A stretch of DNA of 64,000 nt from Massilia sp. Root335. GTDB taxonomy: Bacteria > Pseudomonadota > Gammaproteobacteria > Burkholderiales > Burkholderiaceae_D. The notes beneath the pieces were generated by a model. That model was not told where the DNA came from, searched no databases, and saw only the letters and a program-made list of their open reading frames with translations. The position numbers and the translations under genes were made by a program. The stretch spans positions 581,018 to 645,017 of the forward strand of contig NZ_LMCY01000003.1 of assembly GCF_001425685.1 (NCBI RefSeq). The letters run 5' to 3'. Shown in pieces: positions 28,960 through 37,628 of this stretch (within the stretch, counting starts at the first letter, position 1; every line of letters starts with the position of its first letter).

Positions 28960-31900
28960 ATGCCAACCCCGACCCGACTTTCCGGCGCCAGCTCATCCGA
29001 CATTCACGAGATCGCCCACCCGAACGACACGCCGGTGCAGCCCACGCGCCCCGAGCCGACCCGACCCTCGCCCAGCCGCCGCAACGACGGCTGGATCGCG
29101 GCCATGAAGCGCAAGCTCGCCCCGCGCCCGATGACCACGTCGAGCTCCGTGCTCGGCAGTGTCACCAAGGCGCGCCCCATGACAGCGCGCGCCAAGCTCG
29201 GCCTCGCGCCCGACGAAGCGCACAAGCCGGACCCGCGCGCCACCACGCAGGCGGTCGCCCTGCGCCACGGGCGCAACGTCGCCCAGACCGTCGGCGGCGC
29301 CGCCCAGACCGGTCCGGCGCGGGTGGCGCCGGACATGCCCATCGTCGAACCGGGCGGCACCGAGGCCGTGGCCGCTGCCCTGTTCAATCGCGCCGGCGTG
29401 GGCGACAGCCATGTGCTGCCGGCCCGGATCGCAGCCGACCTGCGCCTCTACCTGGCGGCGCCGGCGCACGCCGGCGCCGATGTGGCGGCCGAAGCGGCCG
29501 GGCGCCAGGAGCTGGTGCTGCGGCGCATGTCCCAGGCCTTCGGCAACGACGCCGCCGCCGCGCGCGCCGCGCTGGACGGACTGGTGGCCGCTCCCGCGCC
29601 GCTGGCCGTCGAGGATGGCGCGTTCGAGCTGGCGCGCCGGCTGGCCGCCACGGCGCTCGGCCATTCGACCTTGAACGCCTTGTGCGCGCTGGACCGCCCG
29701 CGGCCCGCCGATACCGCGCTCGACGCAGCCATGCGCAACGACGCCCAGCGCCTGGCCTTCACGGCCGCCAACACCCTGATCGATGCCTTGCCCGAGGGCG
29801 CGCCGCGCCCGGCCAGCCTGGCCGAGGTCAGCGCGATTGCCGTGGCGGCGCTGGCCCCGCACGACCGGCCGCACGGCACGCCGTCGCAGGCGCCGCCGGC
29901 GCCGATGAAGGGCAACGTCAGCCTGGCGGCCAAGGCCTTCCTCGCTGCGCATCAACTGGCGGCCACCCCGGAAGCCGAACCCGAACGCCATCTCAAGAAC
30001 GCTTATTTCTCGTGGCGCTGCGGCTTCACGGAAGAAGGCCCGGGCACCCCGCTGGCGCGGGCCCAGGCGCGCATGTTCAAGTTGTCGCGCTATGCACGGC
30101 GCGCCAGCAATCCCGGCATGCTGGGCGCCCTGCGGCGCGCATTCGGCTTCAACAAGTCGCCCATGTCGGCCCTGTCCATGGGGACCGGCGGGGCCAGCCT
30201 GCGCCAGCCGGAGGACGACTTCCTCAAGGCCAAGGTGATCCAGGACCTGGGCGACGTGTTGACCGAACGGGCGCAGGCGCGCGGCACCGCCCCGCTCGAC
30301 GGACGCATCAGCGCCGCGCTCAAGGGCGCCGCGCTCGAGCAGTGGTACACGCGCACCGCGCACAAGGGCTGGCGCGACAAGACGACCGTCACGCCCGCCA
30401 TGCGCAAGGCCATCGCCGCGCGCGCCGCCGAACTGGCCGGCGTCAGCGTGAGCGAAGTCAAACTCAGTCCCGCCTATCGGGAGCTCAAGGGGACCCGCTC
30501 CGTGCTGCGCCCGCGCGGCGGCGCGCAGCTCGACGTGGCCACCCTGCGCCGGTGGATCGGGCAGTGCGCGCCGGACGTCGCCGATGGCGCCGCGCCCGAC
30601 GAAGCCGCCGCCCTGCACGCCGGTGCCGACCAGCTGGCCACGCTGGAGCACAACGGCGAAGTGCCGCTCGACGCCTCCACCCCGCAGACCGTGCTCCAGA
30701 ACTTCAAGCGCGTGATCACCGAGCCGCGCATGACGTATGACGTGCGGCTGACCAACGGCGGCCAGTACGGCATCAACTTCAACGTGGCGGAAATGCTCAA
30801 CCTCCCGGTGATCAAGCACATCCCGTTCGTTCCCTTCGTGCTGGCGGGTCCGGACGTCAAGCTGATGCACGGCCGCATGGCGATGATCAACGGCGGCTCG
30901 TCGGCCAACCACGGCCAATTGTTCATCGGCAGCGACCGGCGGGTCTCGGGCCACCTGGGCGCCAGCGCCACCGCCGGCGTCACCCTGCTGGGCAAGCGTC
31001 TCGTCGCCAGCGGCACGCTGCAGGCGCTGCCGCTCATGGTCGACGCCTCCAGCCCGAAAGGGGTGATGGTGCGCTGCCGCTTCCAGCCGATCGGCCCGGC
31101 GCCGGCCGGCCATCCCGATCCGTGGCGTGCAAAGCTGCTGTCGGTGGTCGATGCCGCCACCGCAAGCGGACCGGGCGGTGGCTTGCCGACCGACGTCAAC
31201 GCCATGTGGGATGCGCTGTCGCATACGTTCTACAAGGACCCCGACGTGTCGCTCAACTGGCTCGAGTCGCGCGCCAGCTCGGTATCGAGTTCGATCGGCG
31301 CTTCCGCGGGCCCGCGCTTCCAGCATAACGGCTACAAGGTGGGGCCGAATCTCCAGGCCGGCGCCACCAAGACCTGGTCGACGCGGGTGCGCCGGCAGGA
31401 AACACCAGGACCGCTGCGCGCCGAATATGCCAGCAGCGCGAGCGCGCGCCAGGTCGGCGTCGCGGCCACCCTGGTCGCCGCCGCCCCGCCGCTGGGCGAC
31501 TTTTCCGGGGAGACCGGGCATGTCGCCTCGATGTCGCTGCCGAGCGCGTCGGTGATCGGCTTCGGCACCACGATCCTGCAGTCGGAAACCGGCTCGGTAT
31601 GGCGCATCGCCGAGGAGGACGGCCACATCGATCCGGCCCTGACCTACCGCGACACGACCTTTACCAGCATGAAGGACATGAAGCGCTACGTCGACAGCCG
31701 CCGCGCCGGCTGGGATGCGGTCTACCCCAACCAGCCGCCCGACGCGCCCGATCCGGCCGAGCCGATCGACATGTACCTGGCCCGCGTGGAGGGCGATGCG
31801 ACGGCGGGCAACCAGGTGTTCGCCGAGCGTGTATGGCTGCGCCCGGATGCGGCCCGCCAGGTCAACGTGCTGCGCGAACTGCGCGACGCGCTGGTGGCGC

Positions 31901-32148
31901 CGCACGCGCAGCCGAGCCAGGACCAGGCGGCGCAGATCGCCATGCGCAATGCGCAGATCAGCGCCCTGCTCGAATCGGACCGGAGCTGGGACAAGCGCTT
32001 TTTCTATTCGCTGGAAATCACCGGCCAGTCGCGTGCGGTCGGACCGAACTTCATGGTGACCGGCCAGCAAGTGTCGGAGGTCGCGCATCCGCACCAGTTG
32101 AGCGTGCTGCGCGCCGAGCGCCCGGCTCCACCGGCCGAGCTTCCATGA
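28960..32148 (+). CDS. Large candidate type III effector (1062 aa)
   Basis: Family not recognised. 1062 residues from MPTPTRLSGASSSDIHE; the first ~60 residues are Ser/Thr/Pro-rich without a signal peptide, as in T3SS substrates. Residues about 100-560 are mostly helical and Ala-rich; about 590-700 and 790-1050 show amphipathic alternating strands (MTYDVRLTNGGQYGINFN, GVTLLGKRLVASGTLQALPL, FFYSLEITGQS) that could form a barrel-like membrane domain. The ATG at 28960 lies 57 bases after the -10; upstream in-frame codons precede the promoter and are excluded. It overlaps the diguanylate cyclase start by 4 bases. Confidence 0.72.
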   Translation: MPTPTRLSGASSSDIHEIAHPNDTPVQPTRPEPTRPSPSRRNDGWIAAMKRKLAPRPMTTSSSVLGSVTKARPMTARAKLGLAPDEAHKPDPRATTQAVALRHGRNVAQTVGGAAQTGPARVAPDMPIVEPGGTEAVAAALFNRAGVGDSHVLPARIAADLRLYLAAPAHAGADVAAEAAGRQELVLRRMSQAFGNDAAAARAALDGLVAAPAPLAVEDGAFELARRLAATALGHSTLNALCALDRPRPADTALDAAMRNDAQRLAFTAANTLIDALPEGAPRPASLAEVSAIAVAALAPHDRPHGTPSQAPPAPMKGNVSLAAKAFLAAHQLAATPEAEPERHLKNAYFSWRCGFTEEGPGTPLARAQARMFKLSRYARRASNPGMLGALRRAFGFNKSPMSALSMGTGGASLRQPEDDFLKAKVIQDLGDVLTERAQARGTAPLDGRISAALKGAALEQWYTRTAHKGWRDKTTVTPAMRKAIAARAAELAGVSVSEVKLSPAYRELKGTRSVLRPRGGAQLDVATLRRWIGQCAPDVADGAAPDEAAALHAGADQLATLEHNGEVPLDASTPQTVLQNFKRVITEPRMTYDVRLTNGGQYGINFNVAEMLNLPVIKHIPFVPFVLAGPDVKLMHGRMAMINGGSSANHGQLFIGSDRRVSGHLGASATAGVTLLGKRLVASGTLQALPLMVDASSPKGVMVRCRFQPIGPAPAGHPDPWRAKLLSVVDAATASGPGGGLPTDVNAMWDALSHTFYKDPDVSLNWLESRASSVSSSIGASAGPRFQHNGYKVGPNLQAGATKTWSTRVRRQETPGPLRAEYASSASARQVGVAATLVAAAPPLGDFSGETGHVASMSLPSASVIGFGTTILQSETGSVWRIAEEDGHIDPALTYRDTTFTSMKDMKRYVDSRRAGWDAVYPNQPPDAPDPAEPIDMYLARVEGDATAGNQVFAERVWLRPDAARQVNVLRELRDALVAPHAQPSQDQAAQIAMRNAQISALLESDRSWDKRFFYSLEITGQSRAVGPNFMVTGQQVSEVAHPHQLSVLRAERPAPPAELP

Positions 32149-33455
32149 CGCATCTTTCCGACGCACCGGCGCTTGCGCCGAAGCCGGCCAGGCGCATCTG
32201 CCTGCTCGGCGACAACGCCCTCCTCGCCCGCGACACCGCGCTGCAGCTGCGCGCGGCAGGCTTCGACGTGGCGGTCGCGACGCGGATCGACCAGCTCGCC
32301 GCGCAGCAAGGCCTGTGCTGCATCGTCGTCGACCCGGCCGGCCGCGGCGGCCGGTTCAGCGATCCGGCCTGCGCGGCGGCCATCCGCGCGCAGTGCGCGG
32401 TGCCGGTGCCGATCCTGTGGCTGGCCCCGCTGAACAAGTTCGAGACGCGGCTCGCCGTGGCCCGCGCCGGCGTGGATGGCTTCCTTGCCAAGCCGCTGGA
32501 GATCGACGAACTGAAGGCACGGATCGAGGCGCTGGTGCAGCGCCTGGACCGGCCGCCCTGCCGGGTGCTGGTCGTCGCCAGCGATGCGGCCCGCCTCGAC
32601 GGCATCGAAGGGGCGCTCGCGCAGGCCGGGATGGAAGCGCTGCGCCTGCACAAGCCGCTCGACCTGGTCGCCACGCTCAGCCGGCATCATCCGGACGCCA
32701 TCGTGATCGACGTCGACACGCCCGCCTGCAGCGGCATCGACCTGGCCATGCTGATCCGCCAGGACCCCGGCTTCCTCGACCTGCCCGTGCTGGTGCTGTC
32801 GGACGACGGCGATCCCGCCGCGCGGCGGCGCGCCGTGGCGGCCGGCGTGGACGACTTCCTGGCGCCCCCCTGCGCGCGGGCGGACCTGGCGCTCGCGGTC
32901 ATGCTGCGCGTCGAGCGTTCGCGCGCGCTGCGCGACCTGATCATGCGCGACGGCATGACCGGCCTGTACAACCACGTCGCCATCAAGGAACAACTGCTGC
33001 GCGAAATGGCGCGCGGCAAACGCGACGGCAGCCCGCTGGCGCTCGCCCTGGTCGACCTGGATTACTTCAAAAAGATCAACGACACCTATGGCCACCCGGT
33101 GGGCGACCAGGTCATCCGCGCGATCGCCCACATGCTGCAGCAGCGCCTGCGCCACGGCGACCTGATCGGCCGTTACGGCGGCGAGGAGTTCGCCGTGATC
33201 ATGCCGGGGACGACCGCAGCGGCGGCGGCCCGCGTGCTCGACGGCATCCGCGAACTGTTCGGCACCCTGTCCCTCAAGGCCGACGAGACGATATTCCACG
33301 CCACCTTTTCCGCCGGCGTGGCGGACCTGGACGCCGCCGGCGGCGGCGCCGATCCCGCCGGCCTGTTCCGCCTGGCCGACACGGCCCTGTACGACGCCAA
33401 GCACGCGGGCCGCAACCGCGTCGCGCTGGCGCAGGCGGAGGCCGGACTCGGCTAG
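32145..33455 (+). CDS. Diguanylate cyclase REC-REC-GGDEF (PleD-like)
   Basis: 436 residues. Two receiver domains: the first is degenerate (RICLLGDN, VVDPAGRG), while the second has phospho-Asp in AIVIDVDTPACSG. They are followed by GGDEF with the active site RYGGEEFAVI and an intact product-inhibition I-site RHGD upstream of it, and DLDYFKKINDTYGH. It should make c-di-GMP from GTP. The ATG overlaps the effector stop as ATGA, so translation is coupled to a PIP-box-driven effector gene. Converges on the next gene with overlapping stop codons (33452-33455). Confidence 0.93.
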   Translation: MTHLSDAPALAPKPARRICLLGDNALLARDTALQLRAAGFDVAVATRIDQLAAQQGLCCIVVDPAGRGGRFSDPACAAAIRAQCAVPVPILWLAPLNKFETRLAVARAGVDGFLAKPLEIDELKARIEALVQRLDRPPCRVLVVASDAARLDGIEGALAQAGMEALRLHKPLDLVATLSRHHPDAIVIDVDTPACSGIDLAMLIRQDPGFLDLPVLVLSDDGDPAARRRAVAAGVDDFLAPPCARADLALAVMLRVERSRALRDLIMRDGMTGLYNHVAIKEQLLREMARGKRDGSPLALALVDLDYFKKINDTYGHPVGDQVIRAIAHMLQQRLRHGDLIGRYGGEEFAVIMPGTTAAAAARVLDGIRELFGTLSLKADETIFHATFSAGVADLDAAGGGADPAGLFRLADTALYDAKHAGRNRVALAQAEAGLG

Positions 33456-34546
33456 CGCATGCCGCCCAGCATGTCGTGCAGCTCGAGACGGTTGTAGGCC
33501 GCGCGCATGGCGTCCCGCGCCGCGACCGTCTTCTGCGCCACGAGTTGCGCCAGCACGTCGTTCAGGCTGCGCGACATGGTGTCTTCGCGGCGCCGCAGGA
33601 CGTCCTCGATCTGGTGCACCTTGTCGGGATCGGCGATGAAGCGCGCCAGCTGCTGGTTGTGATTGAAGAGGATTTCGTGGGCCAGCACGACGGCGTCGCC
33701 CTGCTCGCTCGGCACCAGGCTCTGGAAAATCACGCCGACCAGCGAGCGTGCCAGGCCGGCGGCGCGCTGGTCGCGCTGCTCGGCCGGGAAGAAGGCGAGC
33801 AGCCTGCTGAGCGCGCCGACCGCGCTGTTGGTGTGCATCGTCGCAAGCACCAGATGGCCCGATTCGCCGGCATGCAGGACCGTCTCGGCCGTGTCCGAAT
33901 CGCGGATCTCCCCGACCATGAGCACGTCCGGCTTCTGGCGCAACGCTTCGCGCAGGCCCGACGAAAAGGTCGCCGTGTCGGTCGGCACTTCTTTATGCGA
34001 AATGATCGACTGCTTGCGCTGCAGCTGGTATTCGATCGGTTCCTCGATGGTGACGATGTGGGCGCTGCGCGTGGCATTGATGTGGTCCAGCATCGACGCG
34101 ATCGTCGTCGACTTGCCCGAGCCGGTGGGGCCGGTGACCATGATGACGCCGCGCGTCGCCTCGACCATCACCCGGACGTGGGGCGGCAGCCCGGTCTGCG
34201 CCAGCGGGATGGGGTGCCGCGGGAGGCGCCGGATCGACACCGTGACCCTGGCGCCGCCGGCGGACCGGTAGACGTTGCAGCGCAGCCGGTAGTCGGTCAG
34301 CGCGAACGGCCGGTCGATGGCGCGGTCGGCGATCCTGTTCTTCCAGTCCTCGTCGATCGCGCCCAGCACCGGGACCATGTCTTCGAGCGTGACCGGTTCG
34401 GCGCCGGCCTGGCGCCAGCCGCGCGGCGTCTTGATCATCATGGGCATGTCCTGCTCCAGGTGAATGTCCGAAAAACTCTGCTCGGAATTCACCAGGGACA
34501 CGAGTTCGTCCAGCAAGTCGCGGACAAGGCTGAATGCGTGGGGCAT
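33452..34546 (-). CDS. PilT/PilU-like secretion ATPase, copy 1
   Basis: 364 residues, GspE/PilT hexameric ATPase family. Walker A GPTGSGKST, Asp box TIEEPIEYQL, Walker B DVLMVGEIRD, His box GHLVLATMHTNSA. The N-terminal domain keeps SFSDIHLEQDMPMMIK. Type IV pilus retraction is the known role of the family. It lies 2 bases after the SET-domain gene, in the operon governed by the 35534-35559 PIP-like box, and has a same-length paralogue at 57010-58104. No pilus structural genes are present in the window. Confidence 0.9.
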   Translation of the reverse strand: MPHAFSLVRDLLDELVSLVNSEQSFSDIHLEQDMPMMIKTPRGWRQAGAEPVTLEDMVPVLGAIDEDWKNRIADRAIDRPFALTDYRLRCNVYRSAGGARVTVSIRRLPRHPIPLAQTGLPPHVRVMVEATRGVIMVTGPTGSGKSTTIASMLDHINATRSAHIVTIEEPIEYQLQRKQSIISHKEVPTDTATFSSGLREALRQKPDVLMVGEIRDSDTAETVLHAGESGHLVLATMHTNSAVGALSRLLAFFPAEQRDQRAAGLARSLVGVIFQSLVPSEQGDAVVLAHEILFNHNQQLARFIADPDKVHQIEDVLRRREDTMSRSLNDVLAQLVAQKTVAARDAMRAAYNRLELHDMLGGMR

Positions 34547-34548
34547 TG

Positions 34549-35448
34549 CTAGCCGGCGACGTACATGGGTCGGTACACGGCGGCGATGGTCTCGGCCGGG
34601 TGGCCGTAGTTCCAGCGCAGTTCCGTGTCCGCCGCGACGTCGCCGGCGGCGAAGAACGCGCCGATCGAAAAGCGGCGGCCGCCTTCGGCAATGACGTGGA
34701 AGCGCGCCACCGTCATGTTGTAGCCGTCCCCCGCCTGGGCCACCGGCAGGCCGGCGGCATCGTAGGCGAGCCGGGTGTTGGCCATCGCGAGGATGTTCTC
34801 GCCGTCGACGAATGCAAAGTTCCCGCCCGACACGGCGGACAGGATGAACGCGTCGTCGGCGCACGCGAAGTACATGGCCGGCGTCAGCAGCTGGCCGCCG
34901 TACACGCCCAGGCATTCGCCGCTGCGCAGGTCGCGCGCGGCGAACACGCCGAGCTGCCCCACGAGCACGCGCTCGCGCGGATCGGCCAGGTCGGCGCCGG
35001 CGATGGCGCGGCAGACCAGGCGGTCGTGGTAGGCGGCGGCCAGCGCCGCCGCGCCCGCGTCGGGATCGAGGAACGGCAGCACCGCCTCGCGGCGCGGGTC
35101 CTCGCACGCGCCGAACCGGTCCGGCCCGTCCGCCACGGCGACGATGTGGATGGGCCGGTGCCCCGCGTCGCGGAACGGGTAGCGCCCGTCGAGGAGCGGC
35201 GAATACGGCAGCCGCGCGACCGGACGGCGCTGCTTGAAGCGCTCGAACATGGCGGCCAGGTGGGCCAGGGCCTGCGCCTCCGCCTGCGCATCGCCGGCCA
35301 GCGTGTCGACGATGCGCGCCTTGAGGGCCGGCACGCTGTCGAATATCGCGTCGTGCGCCGCCGCGCCGGGCAGGCGTTCGGCCTGCGCCAGGCAGGTGTC
35401 GATCGTCTCGATGAGGGATTGCACGCGGGGGTCGGTCGCTGCGCTCAT
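34549..35448 (-). CDS. SET-domain-like candidate type III effector
   Basis: 299 residues from MSAATDPRVQ. The N-terminal ~150 residues are helical; from about 165 a SET-like fold is suggested: VGQLGVFAARDLRSGECLGV (GVFA..DI..GE pattern), a central FVDGENILAMANTRL where NHSC-type residues normally lie, and the terminal IGAFFAAGDVAADTELRWNY G matching the GEEL.(F/W)DYG end. The canonical NHS is not seen, so methyltransferase activity is uncertain. SET proteins usually modify lysines of host chromatin or other proteins. First gene behind the 35534-35559 box. Confidence 0.68.
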   Translation of the reverse strand: MSAATDPRVQSLIETIDTCLAQAERLPGAAAHDAIFDSVPALKARIVDTLAGDAQAEAQALAHLAAMFERFKQRRPVARLPYSPLLDGRYPFRDAGHRPIHIVAVADGPDRFGACEDPRREAVLPFLDPDAGAAALAAAYHDRLVCRAIAGADLADPRERVLVGQLGVFAARDLRSGECLGVYGGQLLTPAMYFACADDAFILSAVSGGNFAFVDGENILAMANTRLAYDAAGLPVAQAGDGYNMTVARFHVIAEGGRRFSIGAFFAAGDVAADTELRWNYGHPAETIAAVYRPMYVAG

Positions 35449-35496
35449 GGGGTTTCTCGCTTTCTCGGGTGGGCCGCGCTGGTCGGCAGTGGCGCC

Positions 35497-35559
35497 ACGA
35501 TAGCCCCGCCGGCGGGCGGCCGGCCGCGTCGATGCGAAGCGCGGCGGCGGGAATGCGAA
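35497..35559 (-). promoter_or_regulatory. PIP-like box (N16) + -10, SET/PilT operon
   Basis: Minus strand: TTCGC (35559-35555) - 16 bases - TTCGC (35538-35534), one base longer than the standard spacing, then 31 bases to TATCGT (35502-35497), a perfect YANNNT -10. Confidence 0.7.
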
Positions 35560-35561
35560 AC

Positions 35562-35623
35562 TTCGCTGGCGGCGCGGCCGGATCGCTTCCCCGCCGCACC
35601 CCGCGCACGCGGCGCCCCAAGCT
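35562..35623 (+). promoter_or_regulatory. Imperfect PIP box + -10, repeat-protein gene
   Basis: TTCGC (35562-35566) - 15 bases - ATCGC (35582-35586), one mismatch in the second half-site, then 31 bases to CAAGCT (35618-35623), a YANNNT -10. Starts only 2 bases from the divergent N16 box. Confidence 0.72.
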
Positions 35624-35653
35624 GGACGTACCGACCAACCACCTGGGGTCCCC

Positions 35654-36272
35654 ATGCCACAAACCCGCATCACGGATTATTTTCGACCGGTGAACGACCC
35701 GGGCCCGTCGTCCCCGGCACCGGCCCCCCCCGCCCGCCCGCGCCACGCGTCCCGCCCCCGGTGGCCCGGTGGCGCCGGAACTGCAGGCGCGCGCGCCGCA
35801 GCCCTATTCGACCGGGTCGGTGAACCGCGGCCACGCGCGCGCCGACCTGGGCGCGAAGCTCGCGGCGTTCTCGGAACGCATGCGGCGCGAACAGGCGCCG
35901 CCGGCGCCGGCGTACGTCCTCAGTCACATGACGCAGCCCGCGCCGGCACCAACGGCCGAACCTGCACCGGCCACGCCGCAGCAGCCGCTGTTCGTCCTCA
36001 GTCACATGACGCAGCCCGCGCCGGCACCAGCGGCCGAACCCGCGCCGGCCACACCGCCGCAGCCGCAGCCGCAGTTCGTCCTCAATCACACGTCGCAAAC
36101 GCATGCGCCCCAGCAGCCGCTCTACTACCTCAACCACAATCCGAACCCGGTCTACGCGGACCCGTTCGCGCGCGCGAACCGTCATTCGTACTTTGCGGGC
36201 CGGATGACCAACCTGCTGACCGGGCTGCCCAACCGGTTCCTGCCGCGCCGACGCCGCAACGGCGGCGTCTGA
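35654..36272 (+). pseudogene. Repeat-containing candidate effector, frameshifted at a poly-C tract
   Basis: Starts at the ATG 31 bases after the -10 as MPQTRITDYFRPVNDP..., then meets a run of eight Cs (35724-35731). The frame that continues plausibly lies one base later: removing one C gives a ~205-residue Pro/Ala-rich protein, ending at 36272, with repeated (Y/F)VLSHMTQPAPAP units and a basic C-terminus LPRRRRNGG. Without the shift the frame reads arginine-rich antisense-like sequence. It could be a sequencing slip, a phase-variable gene or a decayed one. Residues 3-10 (QTRITDYF) match the PCNA-interacting peptide consensus. Confidence 0.65.
35916..36110 (+). repeat. 78-bp direct repeats in the frameshifted effector
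   Basis: GTCCTCAGTCACATGACGCA begins at 35916 and again at 35994 (78-bp period, 26 codons), with a diverged third unit from 36078 (84-bp period). The units encode VLSHMTQPAPAP plus a Glu-Pro-Ala-Thr linker. Confidence 0.85.
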
Positions 36273-36416
36273 GCCGGCGGTCAAACCGTGGACGCGCCGT
36301 CCGCATCCACGCCCCGCGTCGCTGCCGCGGCCGCGTTCCCTGGCGCGCGGCTCGTCCCCGACGAACGCAGACAGCCGGCATGGTCGACGGGCCGTTCGAC
36401 GAAGCGCCGGCCGGAC

Positions 36417-36478
36417 TTCGGCGCCAACCGCACGTCTTCGCATCCCGCCCCGGCCGGGAAGGACCATTCTCTTACGCT
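36417..36478 (+). promoter_or_regulatory. hrpII/PIP box + -10, 36572 gene
   Basis: TTCGG (36417-36421) - 15 bases - TTCGC (36437-36441), i.e. TTCG-N16-TTCG, then 31 bases to TACGCT (36473-36478), a perfect YANNNT -10, 93 bases before the ATG. Confidence 0.85.
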
Positions 36479-36571
36479 ATGGTCCAGGAGGATCGCGTTC
36501 GCGATTCTGCGCGGCCAGACCTTTTCATTCTCCCGTAACCCAACGCGCGCCTGCGCATCGAGGAGCACAGC

Positions 36572-37564
36572 ATGAGCAGTATATTTACAAAGATGAAACA
36601 CGCGTTCCAGCATCTCGGCCACGATATCGAGAAGGCCGCCGGCGCGGTCGCCCACGGCGTCGAGCACCTCGCGAAGAAACTGGCGCACGACGTCCTGAAC
36701 GTGTTGAAGGATGCGCTCGACCTGACCGAAGCGCTCATGGAGGGCAACATGAAACTGGCGCTGCAGGACCTGGCCAAGCTCGGCTCGGACCTGGAAAAGA
36801 CGGCGGCGGACGCGGCCACCGGCACCGCCGACATGGCCCTCAAGACGCTCGGCGACCTCCACCTCGGCAAAGGCTTCGACCATCTCGTCGAGGATGTCGA
36901 AAAAGGATTGGAGACCGTCAAGGATGCGATCAACAAGGGCACCGACGCCGGCCTGAAGGACCTGGTCAATTCGGCCGAGGGCATCGTCGAACACTCGCTC
37001 AGCGCCGTCAAGGACCTGGCCCACGGCGACCTCAAGGGCATGATGGGCGAACTCGGCCACGTCGGCGAGGATGCCCTCAACCTGGCCGCCGACCTGACCC
37101 CGGAAGGCATGGGCACCACGATCGCGGCCTCGACCCTGTCGGCCCTGCACATCGGCAACGACAAGATCAACGGCGCGATTGCCGGCCTGATGCATGGCAG
37201 TGTGGGCAAGGTGGTCAAGTCGGCGGTGGAAACCGGCACGAACGCGGGCGCGACCGCGCTGGCGAACGGCACCGCCAGCGACGCGATCTTCGGCGGTGCC
37301 GCGGTGCTGACGGCGGCGTCCCTCGTCCCGGGCGGACGCGGCAAGAAAGGCGGCCACACGACGAGTCGCGTGTCGACGGAGCCGTCGAAGCCGCCGAAAG
37401 GCGAGCACAAGACCGGGCACAAGGACGACAAGAAAGCGGACAAGAAGGACAAGAAGGACGAAAAAGACGGCAAGGACGACGACAAGGGCAGCGACAAGTC
37501 GCCCAGGATCTTCGTCCTGCCGACGAAGAGCGATGCGTTCACCCGCAACGTCAAGCGGGTGTAA
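36572..37564 (+). CDS. Helical, lysine-rich candidate type III secreted protein
   Basis: 330 residues, family not recognised, no signal peptide or Cys. Residues 1-190 are a series of amphipathic helices with 'DLAKLGSDLEK/VEKGLETVKDAI'-type heptads; about 205-265 are Gly/Ala-rich (GATALANGTASDAIFGGAAV) and could insert in membranes. The last ~70 residues are dominated by Lys-Asp (KDDKKADKKDKKDEKDGKDD) before SPRIFVLPTK. A perfect hrpII-type promoter precedes it, so secretion or translocon function is a fair guess; no translocon (HrpF/PopF) homologue is otherwise seen. A terminator follows. Confidence 0.75.
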   Translation: MSSIFTKMKHAFQHLGHDIEKAAGAVAHGVEHLAKKLAHDVLNVLKDALDLTEALMEGNMKLALQDLAKLGSDLEKTAADAATGTADMALKTLGDLHLGKGFDHLVEDVEKGLETVKDAINKGTDAGLKDLVNSAEGIVEHSLSAVKDLAHGDLKGMMGELGHVGEDALNLAADLTPEGMGTTIAASTLSALHIGNDKINGAIAGLMHGSVGKVVKSAVETGTNAGATALANGTASDAIFGGAAVLTAASLVPGGRGKKGGHTTSRVSTEPSKPPKGEHKTGHKDDKKADKKDKKDEKDGKDDDKGSDKSPRIFVLPTKSDAFTRNVKRV

Positions 37565-37582
37565 AAGCCTGCGGCCGACATG

Positions 37583-37610
37583 AAAACGGCGCCCGCGAGG
37601 GCGCCGTTTT
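37583..37610. terminator. Bidirectional terminator
   Basis: AAAA-CGGCGCCC-GCGA-GGGCGCCG-TTTT, stem 37587-37594 with 37599-37606. It can stop transcription of the 36572 gene on the plus strand and of the sctC end of the hrp operon on the minus strand. Confidence 0.85.
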
Positions 37611-37628
37611 CGTTTGGCCGGCAGCGTG

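Noticed and set aside
22818..30740. Long plus-strand frames (1196 and 1435 residues) across the effector genes
   Set aside because: Antisense or out-of-frame to well-supported genes with ribosome sites and PIP promoters; composition is Arg/His/Gln-rich.
35654..36538. Uninterrupted 294-residue reading of the repeat effector
   Set aside because: After the poly-C tract this frame is Arg/Gly/Ala-rich shadow sequence that runs through the next promoter; the alternative frame has coherent repeats.
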